Source of the DNA: Streptomyces sp. NBC_01431
Lineage (GTDB): Bacteria; Actinomycetota; Actinomycetes; Streptomycetales; Streptomycetaceae
NCBI RefSeq assembly: GCF_036231355.1
Contig: NZ_CP109496.1
Location: forward strand, 4,030,001 to 4,094,000
Length of the DNA: 64,000 nt
Direction of reading: 5' to 3'
A model generated the notes under the pieces. That model was not told where the DNA came from. It saw only the letters and a list, made by a program, of their open reading frames with translations, and did no database searches. Of the stretch, positions 42,601 through 51,980 are shown piece by piece; position 1 is the first letter of the stretch, and each line of letters begins with the position of its first letter. A program made the translations under genes and the position numbers.

Positions 42601-43047
42601 TTAGGCGGCGATGACCTCGACGCCAAGCTTCGCGACAACGTCGGCGTGCAGACGCACGGACACCTGGTGGGCACCAAGGGTCTTGATCGGCGAACCGAGC
42701 TCGACGCGGCGCTTGTCCACGTCCGGGCCACCGGCAGCCTTGATCGCCGAAGCGACGTCAGCCTGGGTGACGGAGCCGAAGAGACGGCCGGCGTCGCCGG
42801 AGCGAACAGCCAGACGCACCTTCACGCCCTCGAGCTGAGCCTTGACCTCGTTGGCCTGCTCGATGGTCGCGATCTCGTGGATCTTGCGCGCACGACGAAT
42901 CTGCGCGACATCCTTCTCGCCACCCTTGGTCCAGCGGATCGCGAAACCACGCGGGACCAGGTAGTTGCGAGCGTAGCCGTCCTTGACGTCAACGACGTCG
43001 CCGGCAGTGCCGAGGCCAGAGACCTCGTGGGTGAGGATGATCTTCAT
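42601..43047 (-). CDS. rplI: 50S ribosomal protein L9
   Basis: 148 residues, standard length. The conserved N-terminal rRNA-binding lobe is MKIILTHEVSGLGTAGDVVDVKDGYARNYLVPRG, joined by the long central helix to a C-terminal domain with GRLFGSVTQADVASAI. Last gene of the leftward rpsF-ssb-rpsR-rplI operon, 18 bp after rpsR, closed by a strong hairpin. L9 spans the L1-stalk base of the ribosome and helps keep the reading frame. Confidence 0.99.
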   Translation of the reverse strand: MKIILTHEVSGLGTAGDVVDVKDGYARNYLVPRGFAIRWTKGGEKDVAQIRRARKIHEIATIEQANEVKAQLEGVKVRLAVRSGDAGRLFGSVTQADVASAIKAAGGPDVDKRRVELGSPIKTLGAHQVSVRLHADVVAKLGVEVIAA

Positions 43048-43065
43048 TATTCGGTCACCCTTCCC

Positions 43066-43302
43066 TTATCGCGCGGTGGACGTGTAGGGCAGCAGCGCCA
43101 TCTCACGGCTGTTCTTGACGGCCGTGGCGACGTCACGCTGGTGCTGCGTGCAGTTGCCGGTCACGCGGCGGGCACGGATCTTGCCGCGGTCGGAAATGAA
43201 CTTCCGCAGCATGTTCGTGTCCTTGTAGTCCACGTAAGCGGTCTTGTCCTTGCAGAAAGCGCAGACCTTCTTCTTAGGCTTGCGCACAGGCGGCTTCGCC
43301 AT
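43066..43302 (-). CDS. rpsR: 30S ribosomal protein S18
   Basis: 78 residues. S18 motifs VDYKDTNMLRKFISDRGKIRARRVTGNC and QHQRDVATAVKNSREMALLPY. The CAFC pair near residues 12-15 and a further Cys indicate the zinc-binding C+ form. In streptomycetes a zinc-free paralogue usually exists elsewhere and replaces it under zinc starvation. Operon position between ssb and rplI is canonical. Confidence 0.98.
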   Translation of the reverse strand: MAKPPVRKPKKKVCAFCKDKTAYVDYKDTNMLRKFISDRGKIRARRVTGNCTQHQRDVATAVKNSREMALLPYTSTAR

Positions 43303-43345
43303 GGTGTTTCTCCTGTGTGATCAAGAAGTGTGGGTACGAGCTGCC

Positions 43346-43930
43346 CTAGAAGGGCGGCTCGTCCGAGTAGCCGCCGCCGGAGCTTCCGCCCCAGCTGCCA
43401 CCGCTGCCACCCTGCGGCTGTCCGCCACCGGCCGGTGCGCTGGAAGCCCACGGGTCGTCGGCGGGAGCACCGCCGCCGGCCTGCTGGCTGCCACTGGGGG
43501 CTCCGCCCCAGTTGCCACCGCCCTGCTGCTGACCTCCGCCGCCGTAGCCGCCCTGGCCGCCGCGACCGGTGGTCTTGGTGACCTTGGCCGTGGCGTTCTT
43601 GAGGCTGGGGCCGACTTCCTCGACGTCCAGCTCGAAGACCGTGCGCTTGACGCCCTCGCGGTCCTCGTACGACCGCTGCCTCAGCCGGCCCTGCACGACT
43701 ACGCGCATGCCTCGCTGAAGCGACTCCGCGACGTTCTCCGCCGCCTGACGCCAGACCGAGCAGGTCAGGAACAGGCTTTCGCCGTCCTTCCACTCATTGG
43801 TCTGACGGTCGAAGGTGCGGGGAGTGGACGCGACACGGAACTTCGCGACGGCCGCACCGGAGGGGGTGAAGCGCAGCTCGGGGTCGTCGACGAGATTGCC
43901 GACGACCGTGATGACGGTCTCGCCTGCCAT
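43346..43930 (-). CDS. ssb: Single-stranded DNA-binding protein
   Basis: 194 residues. The OB-fold occupies residues 1-110 (GETVITVVGNLVDDPELRFTPSGAAVAKFRVAS, then WRQAAENVAESLQRGMRVVVQGRLRQRSYEDREG). A long glycine/glutamine-rich linker follows, and the conserved acidic tip DEPPF, which recruits replication and repair proteins. It coats single-stranded DNA during replication and repair. Second gene of the rpsF operon, as usual. Confidence 0.98.
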   Translation of the reverse strand: MAGETVITVVGNLVDDPELRFTPSGAAVAKFRVASTPRTFDRQTNEWKDGESLFLTCSVWRQAAENVAESLQRGMRVVVQGRLRQRSYEDREGVKRTVFELDVEEVGPSLKNATAKVTKTTGRGGQGGYGGGGQQQGGGNWGGAPSGSQQAGGGAPADDPWASSAPAGGGQPQGGSGGSWGGSSGGGYSDEPPF

Positions 43931-44004
43931 GGATGAACCTCTCGGCGGGGATTGCTGCTGGCTGCTGTGTTGCTACTCGGACCCGATTACCTCTGAGCGG
44001 AAGC

Positions 44005-44295
44005 TCAGTGGGTCTCGGGGCGGAGGACCTTGGTCCGGAGGACCGACTCGTTCAGGTTCATCTGACGGTCGAGCTCCTTGACGACCGCAGGCTCGGCCTG
44101 AAGGTCGAGGACCGTGTAGATGCCCTCGGGCTTCTTCTTGATCTCGTAGGCGAGACGACGACGGCCCCAGGTGTCGACCTTCTCAACCTTTCCGTTGCCC
44201 TCGCGGACGACGGAGAGGAAGTTCTCGATCAGGGGAGAGACAGCGCGCTCCTCCAGATCGGGGTCGAGGATGACCATCACCTCGTAGTGACGCAT
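44005..44295 (-). CDS. rpsF: 30S ribosomal protein S6
   Basis: 96 residues from ATG 44295, chosen for the perfect GGAGGTGG ribosome site and the canonical MRHYEVMVILDPDLEER opening; the longer frame to 44433 is not coding. S6 pairs with S18 in the 30S platform. First gene of the leftward rpsF-ssb-rpsR-rplI operon. Confidence 0.98.
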   Translation of the reverse strand: MRHYEVMVILDPDLEERAVSPLIENFLSVVREGNGKVEKVDTWGRRRLAYEIKKKPEGIYTVLDLQAEPAVVKELDRQMNLNESVLRTKVLRPETH

Positions 44296-44559
44296 GTGGA
44301 ACCCACCTCCTTTGGACTCAGCGGCCACGGTCGTTCCGTGGCAGGAGGGTCGTGATGCGTAAGCAACGGTATCGGCGACCACTGACAATCCCCCTCCACG
44401 AGGAGCGGGACGGCATGCGGGCACGGCTGACACCGGTGCAGACCGTTCAGAGTACCTGTTGACCCGCTTCCGGTTGAAATCCGGTGGGCAGGGGACGCAG
44501 TCTGTACAGATCGGGTGTGTGCGGCGTCACCCTCGCCGCCTTCCGCCAGGAGGTGCCCC

Positions 44560-44877
44560 ATGGCACAAGCAGTGCGACCGAATGCCCCTGTTTCCCTCTT
44601 CGCGACCGACGGCAAGCCCCATCCCCTCCAGGACACGTTCGCGGCCGTCACGGTCGTGCTGGGAGTGCTGGCCTTCACCACGGCGTGGTTCTACAACCTC
44701 CACCTGATCAGCTCGTGGGCCGGGCTCCTCGGCATCCTCACCGGTGCCTACGGGCAGTTCATCTCGGCCACGACCCGCGAGCGCTTCCTGCTGATCCTGG
44801 GACTCGGCGCATCCGCTGTCGGCTTCTTCCTCGGCATGGCCCATGGCGGCCTCTTCGGCGGTGTCGTCGGCGGCTGA
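44560..44877 (+). CDS. Small hypothetical membrane protein
   Basis: 105 residues from ATG 44560, with an excellent CAGGAGGTG ribosome site. Three to four hydrophobic segments: FAAVTVVLGVLAFTTAWFYNL, WAGLLGILTGAYGQFI and FLLILGLGASAVGFFLGMAHGGLFGGVVGG. No known family by sight, though the gene is regularly found between rpsF and femX in Streptomyces. A strong hairpin (44903-44937) closes it. Confidence 0.8.
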   Translation: MAQAVRPNAPVSLFATDGKPHPLQDTFAAVTVVLGVLAFTTAWFYNLHLISSWAGLLGILTGAYGQFISATTRERFLLILGLGASAVGFFLGMAHGGLFGGVVGG

Positions 44878-44902
44878 CCGCCGCGCGGAACCCACCGCCA
44901 CC

Positions 44903-44937
44903 GGATGGCCGTACGGCGTGGTGCCGTACGGCCATCC
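44903..44937 (+). terminator. Hairpin terminator
   Basis: GGATGGCCGTACGGC and GCCGTACGGCCATCC form a perfect 15-bp stem with a 5-nt loop, 25 bp after the membrane-protein stop and before femX. Confidence 0.8.
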
Positions 44938-45023
44938 TGGGCGCTCCTGCGGCCCAGTAGGCTTCGGCACGAGAGCCGGAGCCCCTGTACCCATGGGGAC
45001 ACACCTGCCGAGGAGCGCCCCGC

Positions 45024-46142
45024 ATGAGCCTGACCCTGAGGACCATCAGCCGTGAGCAGCATCTGGCGTACATCCAGAGCCTGCCCTCGGCGAGCCACTG
45101 CCAGGTCCCGGCGTGGGCTGATGTCAAGACTGAATGGCGTTCGGAGAGCCTCGGCTGGTTCGACAAGAACGGCGAGCTCGTCGGTGCCGGTCTTGTGCTG
45201 TACCGCCAGCTCCCCAAGGTCAAGCGCTACTTGGCGTATCTGCCCGAGGGGCCGGTCATCAACTGGTACGCGCCCAACCTGGACGAGTGGCTGAAGCCGA
45301 TGCTCGCGCACCTCAAGCAGCAGGGCGCGTTCTCCGTGAAGATGGGCCCGCCCGTCGTCATCCGCCGCTGGGACTCGGCCGCCATCAAGTCCGGTATCCA
45401 GGACCCGGATGTGAAGCGCCTGCGCGACGTCGAGGCCTCGCACATCGAGCCGCGCGCCTTCGAAGTCGCCGACCGGTTGCGGAAGATGGGCTGGCAGCAG
45501 GGCGAGGACGGTGGCGCCGGATTCGGCGACGTCCAGCCGCGCTACGTCTTCCAGGTTCCGCTGGCCAACCGTTCGCTGGACGACGTCCTCAAGGGCTTCA
45601 ACCAGCTGTGGCGCCGCAACATCAAGAAGGCCGAGAAGGGCGGTGTCGAGGTCGTCCAGGGCGGCTACGAGGACCTCGCCGAGTGGCAGCGCCTGTACGA
45701 GATCACCGCGGTACGCGACCACTTCCGGCCGCGCCCGCTGTCCTACTTCCAGCGCATGTGGACGGTCCTCAACTCCGAGGACCCCAACCGGATGCGGCTC
45801 TACTTCGCGCGCCACAACGGCGTGAACCTGTCGGCGGCGACGATGCTGGTCGTCGGTGGCCACGTCTGGTACTCCTACGGTGCCTCCGACAACATCGGGC
45901 GCGAGGTCCGGCCCTCCAACGCGATGCAGTGGCGGATGCTCCGCGACGCGTACGCGATGGGTGCGACGGTCTACGACCTGCGCGGCATCTCCGACTCGCT
46001 GGATGAGACCGACCACCTCTTCGGCCTCATCCAGTTCAAGGTGGGCACCGGAGGCGAGGCGGCCGAGTATCTCGGCGAGTGGGACTTCCCGTTGAACAAG
46101 TTGCTCCACAAGGCGCTCGACATCTATATGTCGCGTCGCTGA
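45024..46142 (+). CDS. femX: Lipid II glycyltransferase FemX (FemABX family)
   Basis: 372 residues from ATG 45024. Two GNAT-like halves: YIQSLPSASHCQVPAWADVK near the start, GPVINW, and the C-terminal FNQLWRRNIKKAEKGGVEVVQG coiled region, then LYEITAVRDHFRPRPLSYFQRMW and ATVYDLRGISDSLDETDHLFGLIQFK. In Streptomyces this protein adds the first glycine to the peptidoglycan stem from glycyl-tRNA; the one-residue bridge fits the family. An alanine-racemase-like gene follows by 67 bp and may belong to the same unit. Confidence 0.92.
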   Translation: MSLTLRTISREQHLAYIQSLPSASHCQVPAWADVKTEWRSESLGWFDKNGELVGAGLVLYRQLPKVKRYLAYLPEGPVINWYAPNLDEWLKPMLAHLKQQGAFSVKMGPPVVIRRWDSAAIKSGIQDPDVKRLRDVEASHIEPRAFEVADRLRKMGWQQGEDGGAGFGDVQPRYVFQVPLANRSLDDVLKGFNQLWRRNIKKAEKGGVEVVQGGYEDLAEWQRLYEITAVRDHFRPRPLSYFQRMWTVLNSEDPNRMRLYFARHNGVNLSAATMLVVGGHVWYSYGASDNIGREVRPSNAMQWRMLRDAYAMGATVYDLRGISDSLDETDHLFGLIQFKVGTGGEAAEYLGEWDFPLNKLLHKALDIYMSRR

Positions 46143-46209
46143 CCGGTTGCGTAACCTCGTTCCTCGTACCTCCTACACATCGCAGCCATCAGAAAGGTCC
46201 GGACGGCCA

Positions 46210-47241
46210 ATGGCGCTCACCCTCTACGTCGACTCCGCTCGCTGGCGGGCGCACCAGAAGTCCGTGATCGACCAGTTCCCGGGCATCGTCCCGGTCTGCA
46301 AAGGCAACGGCTACGGCTTCGGCCACGAGCGGCTCGCGGACGAGGTGTCCCGCTTCGGCTCGGACATCCTGGCGGTCGGCACCACCTATGAAGCCGCCAG
46401 CATCAAGGACTGGTTCAGCGGCGATCTTCTCGTCCTGACGCCGTTCAGGCGTGGCGAGGAGCCGGTGCCGCTGCCCGACCGCGTCATCCGCTCGGTCTCC
46501 TCGGTGGACGGCGTGCACGCCCTGGTCGGCGCTCGCGTGGTCATCGAGTGCATGAGCTCGATGAAGCGCCACGGCGTCAAGGAGGAGGAGCTCGGCATGC
46601 TCCACTCCGCCATCGAGGACGTACGCCTCGAAGGCTTCGCGCTGCACCTCCCGCTGGACCGCACCGACGGCTCGGACGCCGTCGAGGAGGTCATCGCATG
46701 GATGGACCGCCTGCGCGCGGCCCGTCTGCCGCTGCACACGATGTTCGTCAGCCATCTGCGGTCCGAAGAGCAGGCGCGGCTGCAACAGCAGTTCCCGCAG
46801 ACCCGCTTCAGGGCCCGCATCGGAACGCGGCTGTGGCTCGGCGACCACGAGGCGACCGAGTACCGCGGCGCCGTCCTCGACGTCACCCGCGTGGCCAAGG
46901 GCGACCGGTTCGGCTACCGCCAGCAGAAGGTCGCCTCCGACGGCTGGCTCGTCGTGGTCGCCGGCGGCACCTCGCACGGCGTGGGCCTTGAGGCCCCGAA
47001 GGCCCTGCACGGTGTGATGCCGCGCGCCAAGGGCGTCGCGCGTGCTGGGCTCGCCACCGTCAACCGCAACCTGTCGCCGTTCGTCTGGGCGGGCAAGCAG
47101 CGCTGGTTCGCGGAGCCGCCGCACATGCAGGTGTCGATCCTGTTCGTTCCCTCGGACTCGCAGGAGCCGCACGTGGGCGACGAGTTGGTGGCCCATCTGC
47201 GGCACACGACCACGCAGTTCGACCGCCTGGTCGACCGCTAG
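46210..47241 (+). CDS. Alanine racemase-like PLP protein
   Basis: 343 residues from ATG 46210. The fold-type III barrel motif with the PLP lysine is PVCKGNGYGFGHERLADE near residue 31. The C-terminal part DRFGYRQQKV stands where racemases have GYG with the second catalytic tyrosine, so that region departs from the family norm. It may be a variant alanine racemase, a decarboxylase-like relative, or a regulatory protein. Adjacency to femX suggests a role in supplying or editing peptidoglycan amino acids. Biochemical activity is unproven. Confidence 0.7.
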   Translation: MALTLYVDSARWRAHQKSVIDQFPGIVPVCKGNGYGFGHERLADEVSRFGSDILAVGTTYEAASIKDWFSGDLLVLTPFRRGEEPVPLPDRVIRSVSSVDGVHALVGARVVIECMSSMKRHGVKEEELGMLHSAIEDVRLEGFALHLPLDRTDGSDAVEEVIAWMDRLRAARLPLHTMFVSHLRSEEQARLQQQFPQTRFRARIGTRLWLGDHEATEYRGAVLDVTRVAKGDRFGYRQQKVASDGWLVVVAGGTSHGVGLEAPKALHGVMPRAKGVARAGLATVNRNLSPFVWAGKQRWFAEPPHMQVSILFVPSDSQEPHVGDELVAHLRHTTTQFDRLVDR

Positions 47242-47266
47242 TCGCGAGCCGACCGCTCACAGAACA

Positions 47267-47310
47267 TCGGGCCCCTGACCGACGACAGCCGCCGTCGGTC
47301 AGGGGCCCGA
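47267..47310. terminator. Bidirectional terminator
   Basis: A perfect 18-bp stem (TCGGGCCCCTGACCGACG and its complement) with an 8-nt loop. It lies between the alanine-racemase-like stop (47241) and the stop of the leftward GT87 gene (47318). Confidence 0.85.
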
Positions 47311-47317
47311 GCCTCTT

Positions 47318-48826
47318 CTACGACGCGGGGGACTTCGTGCCCCATTCGACGCGCGGCCCCTCGACACGGTGCGTCGCGTGCCGTGGCGGATGCGCCGCCT
47401 GCCCCAGGACGAACACGTCCTCGGCGCGGTCGAGGACGCCGCCCGAGGGGTCGTCCGTTCCGTCCCGACGCACCACGTCCCGCTCCGGCATCAGGATGTC
47501 GCGCACGACGAGAGCGCACAGGTACAAGGTCGTCAACAGGTGGGCGGCGATGGCCAGTTGGTAGCCCTCGGGCGGCAGCCCCTGATGCTTTTCACCGCTC
47601 ATCGTGTAGGCGAGGTACAGCCAGATCCCGAGGAAGTACACGACTTCGCCGGCCTGCCAGATCAGGAAGTCCCGCCAGCGCGGCCTGGCGAGCGCCGCCA
47701 GGGGGATCAGCCACAGGACGTACTGCGGCGAGTAGACCTTGTTGGTGATGACGAATGCGGCGACGACCAGGAAGGCGAGCTGTGCGAAGCGCGGGCGGCG
47801 CGGAGCGGTGAGCGTGAGCACCGCGATTCCGGCGCAGGCGAGGACCATCAGGAGCGCGGCCAGCGTGTTCACCATGTCGGTGTCCAGGCCCTTGCCCGTG
47901 CGCTGCGAAATGATCAGCCAGAACGAACCGAAGTCGACGGACCGCTCCTGGCTGAAGGTGTAGAACTTCTTCCACCCCTCGGGCGCGAGCATCATGACCG
48001 GCAGGTTCACGACCAGCCAGGCACCCGCGGCGCCCAGCATCGCGGCCCCGAGTTCCCGCCACTTTCCGGCGCGCCAGCACAGCACGAGCAAGGGGCCGAG
48101 CAGCAGTACGGGGTAGAGCTTCGCGGCCGTTGCCAGGCCGATCAGGATGCCGAAGGCGAGCGAGCGGCCACGGGACCACATCAGCATGGCCGCAGCGGTG
48201 AGCGCGACGGCGAACAGGTCCCAGTTGATGGTGGCCGTGAGCGCGAAAGCGGGGGCGAGCGCGACGAGCAGGGCGTCCCAGGGGCGTCGGCGGTGCGTGC
48301 GCGCGACACAGACGGCGATGACGGCCGTGCAGACCATCAGCATTCCGGCGTTGACCATCCAGTACATCTGCTCGCGGTGCTGCATGTCGCCGCTGCCGGG
48401 GGTCAGCCAGGAGGCGACTTCCATGAACAGGCCGGTCAACACCGGGTACTCCAGGTAGTTCATATCGCCGTTGAGGCGGTCGAAGTACGGGACCAGATTG
48501 TCGGCGAAACCGCGGAGCGAGTACAGGTGCGGGATGTCCGAGTAGCACGCGTGCGTGTACTGCGAATTGGCACCCCGAAACCACGCCCAGTCGTAGCAGG
48601 GCAGCTTCTGGGCCATCCCCAGGGCGAACATGCCGAGCGCGACGAGCACCACGATCCTGATCGGAGTGAGCCAGTGGCGACCGGGGCCGGCCCAGCGGCC
48701 AAGCGGGCCGCCGATCAGCTGGCTGCCGGCCACGGCGACCTCGTCCTGCTCCGTGGGGTGCACGACGGGTTCCGCGGAGGCTCCGCGCCGGTCCTCGTGC
48801 ACACGGGGGCTCGTCTCGCTCGTCAT
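47318..48826 (-). CDS. GT87-like (DUF2029) mannosyltransferase-type membrane protein
   Basis: 502 residues from ATG 48826 (a GGCAGGA site sits 8 nt upstream; ATG 48835 is too close to it). About ten membrane segments. The acidic extracytoplasmic loop with DWAWFRGANSQYTHACYSDIPHLY and YLEYPVLTGLFMEVASW fits polyprenyl-phosphate-sugar GT-C enzymes, as do FALTATINWDLFAVALTAAAMLMW and KLYPVLLLGPLLVL. The family transfers mannose or arabinose from a lipid donor outside the membrane. Acceptor unknown. Its promoter lies near the parS triplet. Confidence 0.82.
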   Translation of the reverse strand: MTSETSPRVHEDRRGASAEPVVHPTEQDEVAVAGSQLIGGPLGRWAGPGRHWLTPIRIVVLVALGMFALGMAQKLPCYDWAWFRGANSQYTHACYSDIPHLYSLRGFADNLVPYFDRLNGDMNYLEYPVLTGLFMEVASWLTPGSGDMQHREQMYWMVNAGMLMVCTAVIAVCVARTHRRRPWDALLVALAPAFALTATINWDLFAVALTAAAMLMWSRGRSLAFGILIGLATAAKLYPVLLLGPLLVLCWRAGKWRELGAAMLGAAGAWLVVNLPVMMLAPEGWKKFYTFSQERSVDFGSFWLIISQRTGKGLDTDMVNTLAALLMVLACAGIAVLTLTAPRRPRFAQLAFLVVAAFVITNKVYSPQYVLWLIPLAALARPRWRDFLIWQAGEVVYFLGIWLYLAYTMSGEKHQGLPPEGYQLAIAAHLLTTLYLCALVVRDILMPERDVVRRDGTDDPSGGVLDRAEDVFVLGQAAHPPRHATHRVEGPRVEWGTKSPAS

Positions 48827-48872
48827 GCCCGACATCCTGCCGTACGCCGCTGTGGATACGGGGAGCGGTGGT

Positions 48873-48977
48873 GTTTCACGTGAAACGAGAGGTGTGTTTC
48901 ACGTGAAACGAGGAGGCTCCAAGCGGAGGGTTCCACGCAAGCCGAAGGGGCGGTGTTTCACGTGAAACACCGCCCCT
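48873..48977. repeat. parS triplet, third copy in a 32-bp palindrome
   Basis: Perfect GTTTCACGTGAAAC copies lie at 48873-48886, 48896-48909 and 48955-48968 (starts 23 and 59 bp apart). The third is extended to a perfect 32-bp palindrome 48946-48977, 19 bp downstream of the leftward PBP stop, and would fold as a strong RNA hairpin there. Confidence 0.93.
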
Positions 48978-48996
48978 CGTCTTCAGTCGGCCGGAC

Positions 48997-51672
48997 CTAG
49001 CCGTTGGGTCCTGCGATCCAGCCCCCCGGGCCGCCGGGTTTCGATCGGGTGGGCGACGGACTCAGGGTGGGCCCGCCGGCCGCTCCGCCGTTCGTCGGGC
49101 CCTGATTGGTGCCACCCGTGTCGGTGCAGCTCCAGTCCCACTTGCTGCACGAGTTGCTGGGACTCGGAGAGGGCGACAGCGACGGGGTGCTGGAGGGCTT
49201 GGTGGACGGGGACGGCGAGGGTGAGGTGCTCTGCGAGGGAACGGCGGTGGGGCTGGGCGACATGCCAGAGCCGTAGACCTTGTCACCGATCTTCTCGGCG
49301 GCGGGGAACGTCTCGGCCGGAGAGTTGCCGAGTGCCTGGTCCATGTAGTCGTGCCAGATGGTGGACGGGAAGGACGCGCCGTGGATCTTCTCCTGGCCGC
49401 CGGTTCCGAACATCTCCAGGAACTCGCGCTTCTTGCTGGTCTCGTTGTCGTCCAGCCGGTACATGTCGACGGCGGTCGAGTACTGCGGCGTGTAGCCGAC
49501 GAACCATGCCGACTTGTTGCCGTCGGTCGTACCCGTCTTGCCCGCCACCTCGCGGCCATCGAGCTTCGCGTGCGTTCCCGTGCCCTTCTCGACGACGGTC
49601 TTCAGTACGTCCGTGACGTTGTTGGCCACAGCGGCGGGGATGGCGCTCTTGGCCTGGTCCTGGTGCTGGTAGATCACCTTCCCCTCCTTCTTCACCGACG
49701 TGACGGAGAACGGGTCTCGCTGCGTGCCGCTGGCGGCGAAGGTGGCGTACGCACCGGCCATCCGGATCGCGCTGGGTGACGACGTACCGATGGAGAACGA
49801 CGGAACGCTGGAGGAGGCCATGCTGGTCTTGTTGTCGTGCAGCCCCGCCGCCATGGCGACCTGCTTCACCTTGTCGGTGCCGACGTCCATGCCGAGCTGG
49901 ACGTACGGGGTGTTCACCGACTCCTGCATGGCATAGCGGAGGTCGATGCCGTAGCTCGGCGGGTTGTAGGACTGGTTGCCGTCGTTGGTCTGCAACCACT
50001 CGTTGCCGTTCTCGTCCTTCCAGACGGACCCGTCGTAGTTCTTGATCTTCAGCTTGTTCTTGCCGCTGTAGATGCTGTCGGGCGAAACAGGCGTCCGGTC
50101 CGAGTCGCTCTGCTGCGCGGGCTTCTTCGGGTCGCGCTTTCCGTACTCCATACCGGCCGCCAGGACGAACGGCTTGAAGGTCGAGCCGACCTGGGCGCCG
50201 GTTTCGTCCGCATTGTTGGTGAAGTGCCTGGTAGCGTCCTCACCGCCGTAGATGGCCGCAATGGCCCCCGTCTTCACCTCCACGGAAGCGGCGCCGAACT
50301 GGACGAAGGTGTCCACCTTCGGGCGCTTCTTCGGGTCGATGTTCTTGTCCCGGACCTCCTTGACGACGTTCTCCATCTCCTGGACCTTCTTCTTGTCGAA
50401 GGTCGTGTAGATCTGGTAACCGCCCTTGTTCAGGTCGATGTCCGGGTTGGCGTTCTTCGCGTACGCCTGGGCGAGGTCCACGAGGTAGCCGATCTGCCCG
50501 CTGAGGTTCGCGTTCTTCTTCGGCTTGTCGGGCATCGGGAAAGTCGTGTACTTCGCACGCTCGGCCGCGTCCATGTGCTTGTCCTTGACCTCCTGGTCAA
50601 GGATCCAGCCCCAGCGCTCCGTGGCGTTCTTCGTGTTCTGCTGCGCGGTGGCCGCGGGGTCGATCTCCGGGGCTCCGGCCGGGTCGAAGTAGGTCGCGCC
50701 CTTGAGGAGCGAGGCGAGGAAGGCACACTCGCTCGGGTTCAGGTCCTTGGCGTCCTTGCTGTAGTACGTACGGGCCGCCGCCTGCAGGCCGTACGCGCCG
50801 CGGCCGTAGTAGGCGGTGTTGAGGTAGCCCGCCATGATCTCGCTCTTCTTCTTGGTCGCACCGACCTTGATGGAGATGAAGAGCTCTTTGAACTTACGGG
50901 TGATCGTCTGCGACTGGTCGTCGAGGCGGGCGTTCTTCACGTACTGCTGCGTGATGGTCGAGCCGCCCTGGGTCTGGCCGCCCTTCGCCATGTTCAGCAG
51001 GGCGCGGGCGATGCCCTGGGGGTCGACGCCGCTGTCGGTCTCGAACGTCTTGTTCTCGGCCGAGATGACGGCGTACCGCATCGCCGGCGGGATCTGCTCG
51101 TACGGGATGATCTGGCGGTTCACCTCACCGCCGGTGGCGACCATCTGCGAGCCGTCCGCCCAGTAGTAGACGTTGTTCTCGGCCGTCGCCGCGCGGGCCA
51201 CGTCCGGGACGCCCACCAGGTAATACGCCACACCGATGAAGACCACCAGCACGCCGAAGCAGCCCACACAGGTGGCGCTGACCAGCTTCCAGGACGGCAT
51301 CCAGCGACGCCAGCCGTTCTTGCCGTAGCGGGGGTAGTCGATGAACCGCCTTTTGGGCGGCCGACCGCCGCCCGCGCCGCCCCCGGCCGACCGGCGCCCC
51401 GGCCCGCCAGGAGGGCCGGCGCCGTCTGCCGCACGCCTGCGGGCGCCGCCCCGCTGAGCCCTGCGCGCCTCGGCCCGCCCGCCAGGGGCGCGCTCCTCTG
51501 CGTGCGGCGCCGACGGCGCCCCGTACGCACTGGATGGCGACTGGGCCGAGGGGTCCGGGGATCCGCTCGCCGGCCGAGCCCCTCTGCGCCCGGAGGGCTG
51601 CTGCGCGGCGCGCCGGGCAGCGGCACGTCCACCGCCCTGGGGTTGCGACGGTTTGCGACGGTGCTCGCTCAT
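48997..51672 (-). CDS. Class A penicillin-binding protein
   Basis: 891 residues from ATG 51672 (AGGAG about 10 nt upstream); the 36-residue longer frame lacks a ribosome site. Long basic cytoplasmic tail, one membrane anchor VSATCVGCFGVLVVFIGVAYYLV, then a GT51 transglycosylase domain with ENKTFETDSGVDPQGIARALL and GGSTITQQYVKN. The transpeptidase has SxxK in GSTFKPFVLA, SVN and KTG in GKTGTTDGNKSAWFVGYTP. A serine/proline-rich tail SPSPSPSTKPSSTPS follows. It polymerises and cross-links peptidoglycan. Stands alone; promoter in the 51673-52047 gap. Confidence 0.95.
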   Translation of the reverse strand: MSEHRRKPSQPQGGGRAAARRAAQQPSGRRGARPASGSPDPSAQSPSSAYGAPSAPHAEERAPGGRAEARRAQRGGARRRAADGAGPPGGPGRRSAGGGAGGGRPPKRRFIDYPRYGKNGWRRWMPSWKLVSATCVGCFGVLVVFIGVAYYLVGVPDVARAATAENNVYYWADGSQMVATGGEVNRQIIPYEQIPPAMRYAVISAENKTFETDSGVDPQGIARALLNMAKGGQTQGGSTITQQYVKNARLDDQSQTITRKFKELFISIKVGATKKKSEIMAGYLNTAYYGRGAYGLQAAARTYYSKDAKDLNPSECAFLASLLKGATYFDPAGAPEIDPAATAQQNTKNATERWGWILDQEVKDKHMDAAERAKYTTFPMPDKPKKNANLSGQIGYLVDLAQAYAKNANPDIDLNKGGYQIYTTFDKKKVQEMENVVKEVRDKNIDPKKRPKVDTFVQFGAASVEVKTGAIAAIYGGEDATRHFTNNADETGAQVGSTFKPFVLAAGMEYGKRDPKKPAQQSDSDRTPVSPDSIYSGKNKLKIKNYDGSVWKDENGNEWLQTNDGNQSYNPPSYGIDLRYAMQESVNTPYVQLGMDVGTDKVKQVAMAAGLHDNKTSMASSSVPSFSIGTSSPSAIRMAGAYATFAASGTQRDPFSVTSVKKEGKVIYQHQDQAKSAIPAAVANNVTDVLKTVVEKGTGTHAKLDGREVAGKTGTTDGNKSAWFVGYTPQYSTAVDMYRLDDNETSKKREFLEMFGTGGQEKIHGASFPSTIWHDYMDQALGNSPAETFPAAEKIGDKVYGSGMSPSPTAVPSQSTSPSPSPSTKPSSTPSLSPSPSPSNSCSKWDWSCTDTGGTNQGPTNGGAAGGPTLSPSPTRSKPGGPGGWIAGPNG

Positions 51673-51980
51673 CGAACGACTACTCCTCGGGCAGGCGAGA
51701 GCGCCTGGAAACGGCAGCTGGGTTCCTGTCCCCCCGGTACGCGAAGCTCCCCGGTGAAGGGCGCGTCCACGCTGCATCCCATGTGCCGATGGCGCTGAAC
51801 ACGCCGACGCCCCCTGACGTCACCCGGCACACAGTGGTCTGCATGGCGCACAGACTACGCACGCTCAAAACCCCCCTAGGGCCGAAGGTCACCCCAAATC
51901 AGGCAAGTCGCTTCCTATGAATTGAGGATGTGACGCCGTTCACCATGGCCCCACTTGTCGCAGCTGCGACTCGGGCCTAT
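51673..51980. other. Divergent intergenic region, PBP/padR
   Basis: The PBP promoter side of the 375-bp gap. I see no gene here and no strong operator apart from the inverted repeat listed next to it. Confidence 0.5.

Noticed and set aside
48851..48859. Further DnaA-box-like TGTGGATAC near the GT87 promoter
   Set aside because: Single copy with a mismatch; not enough to call a site.
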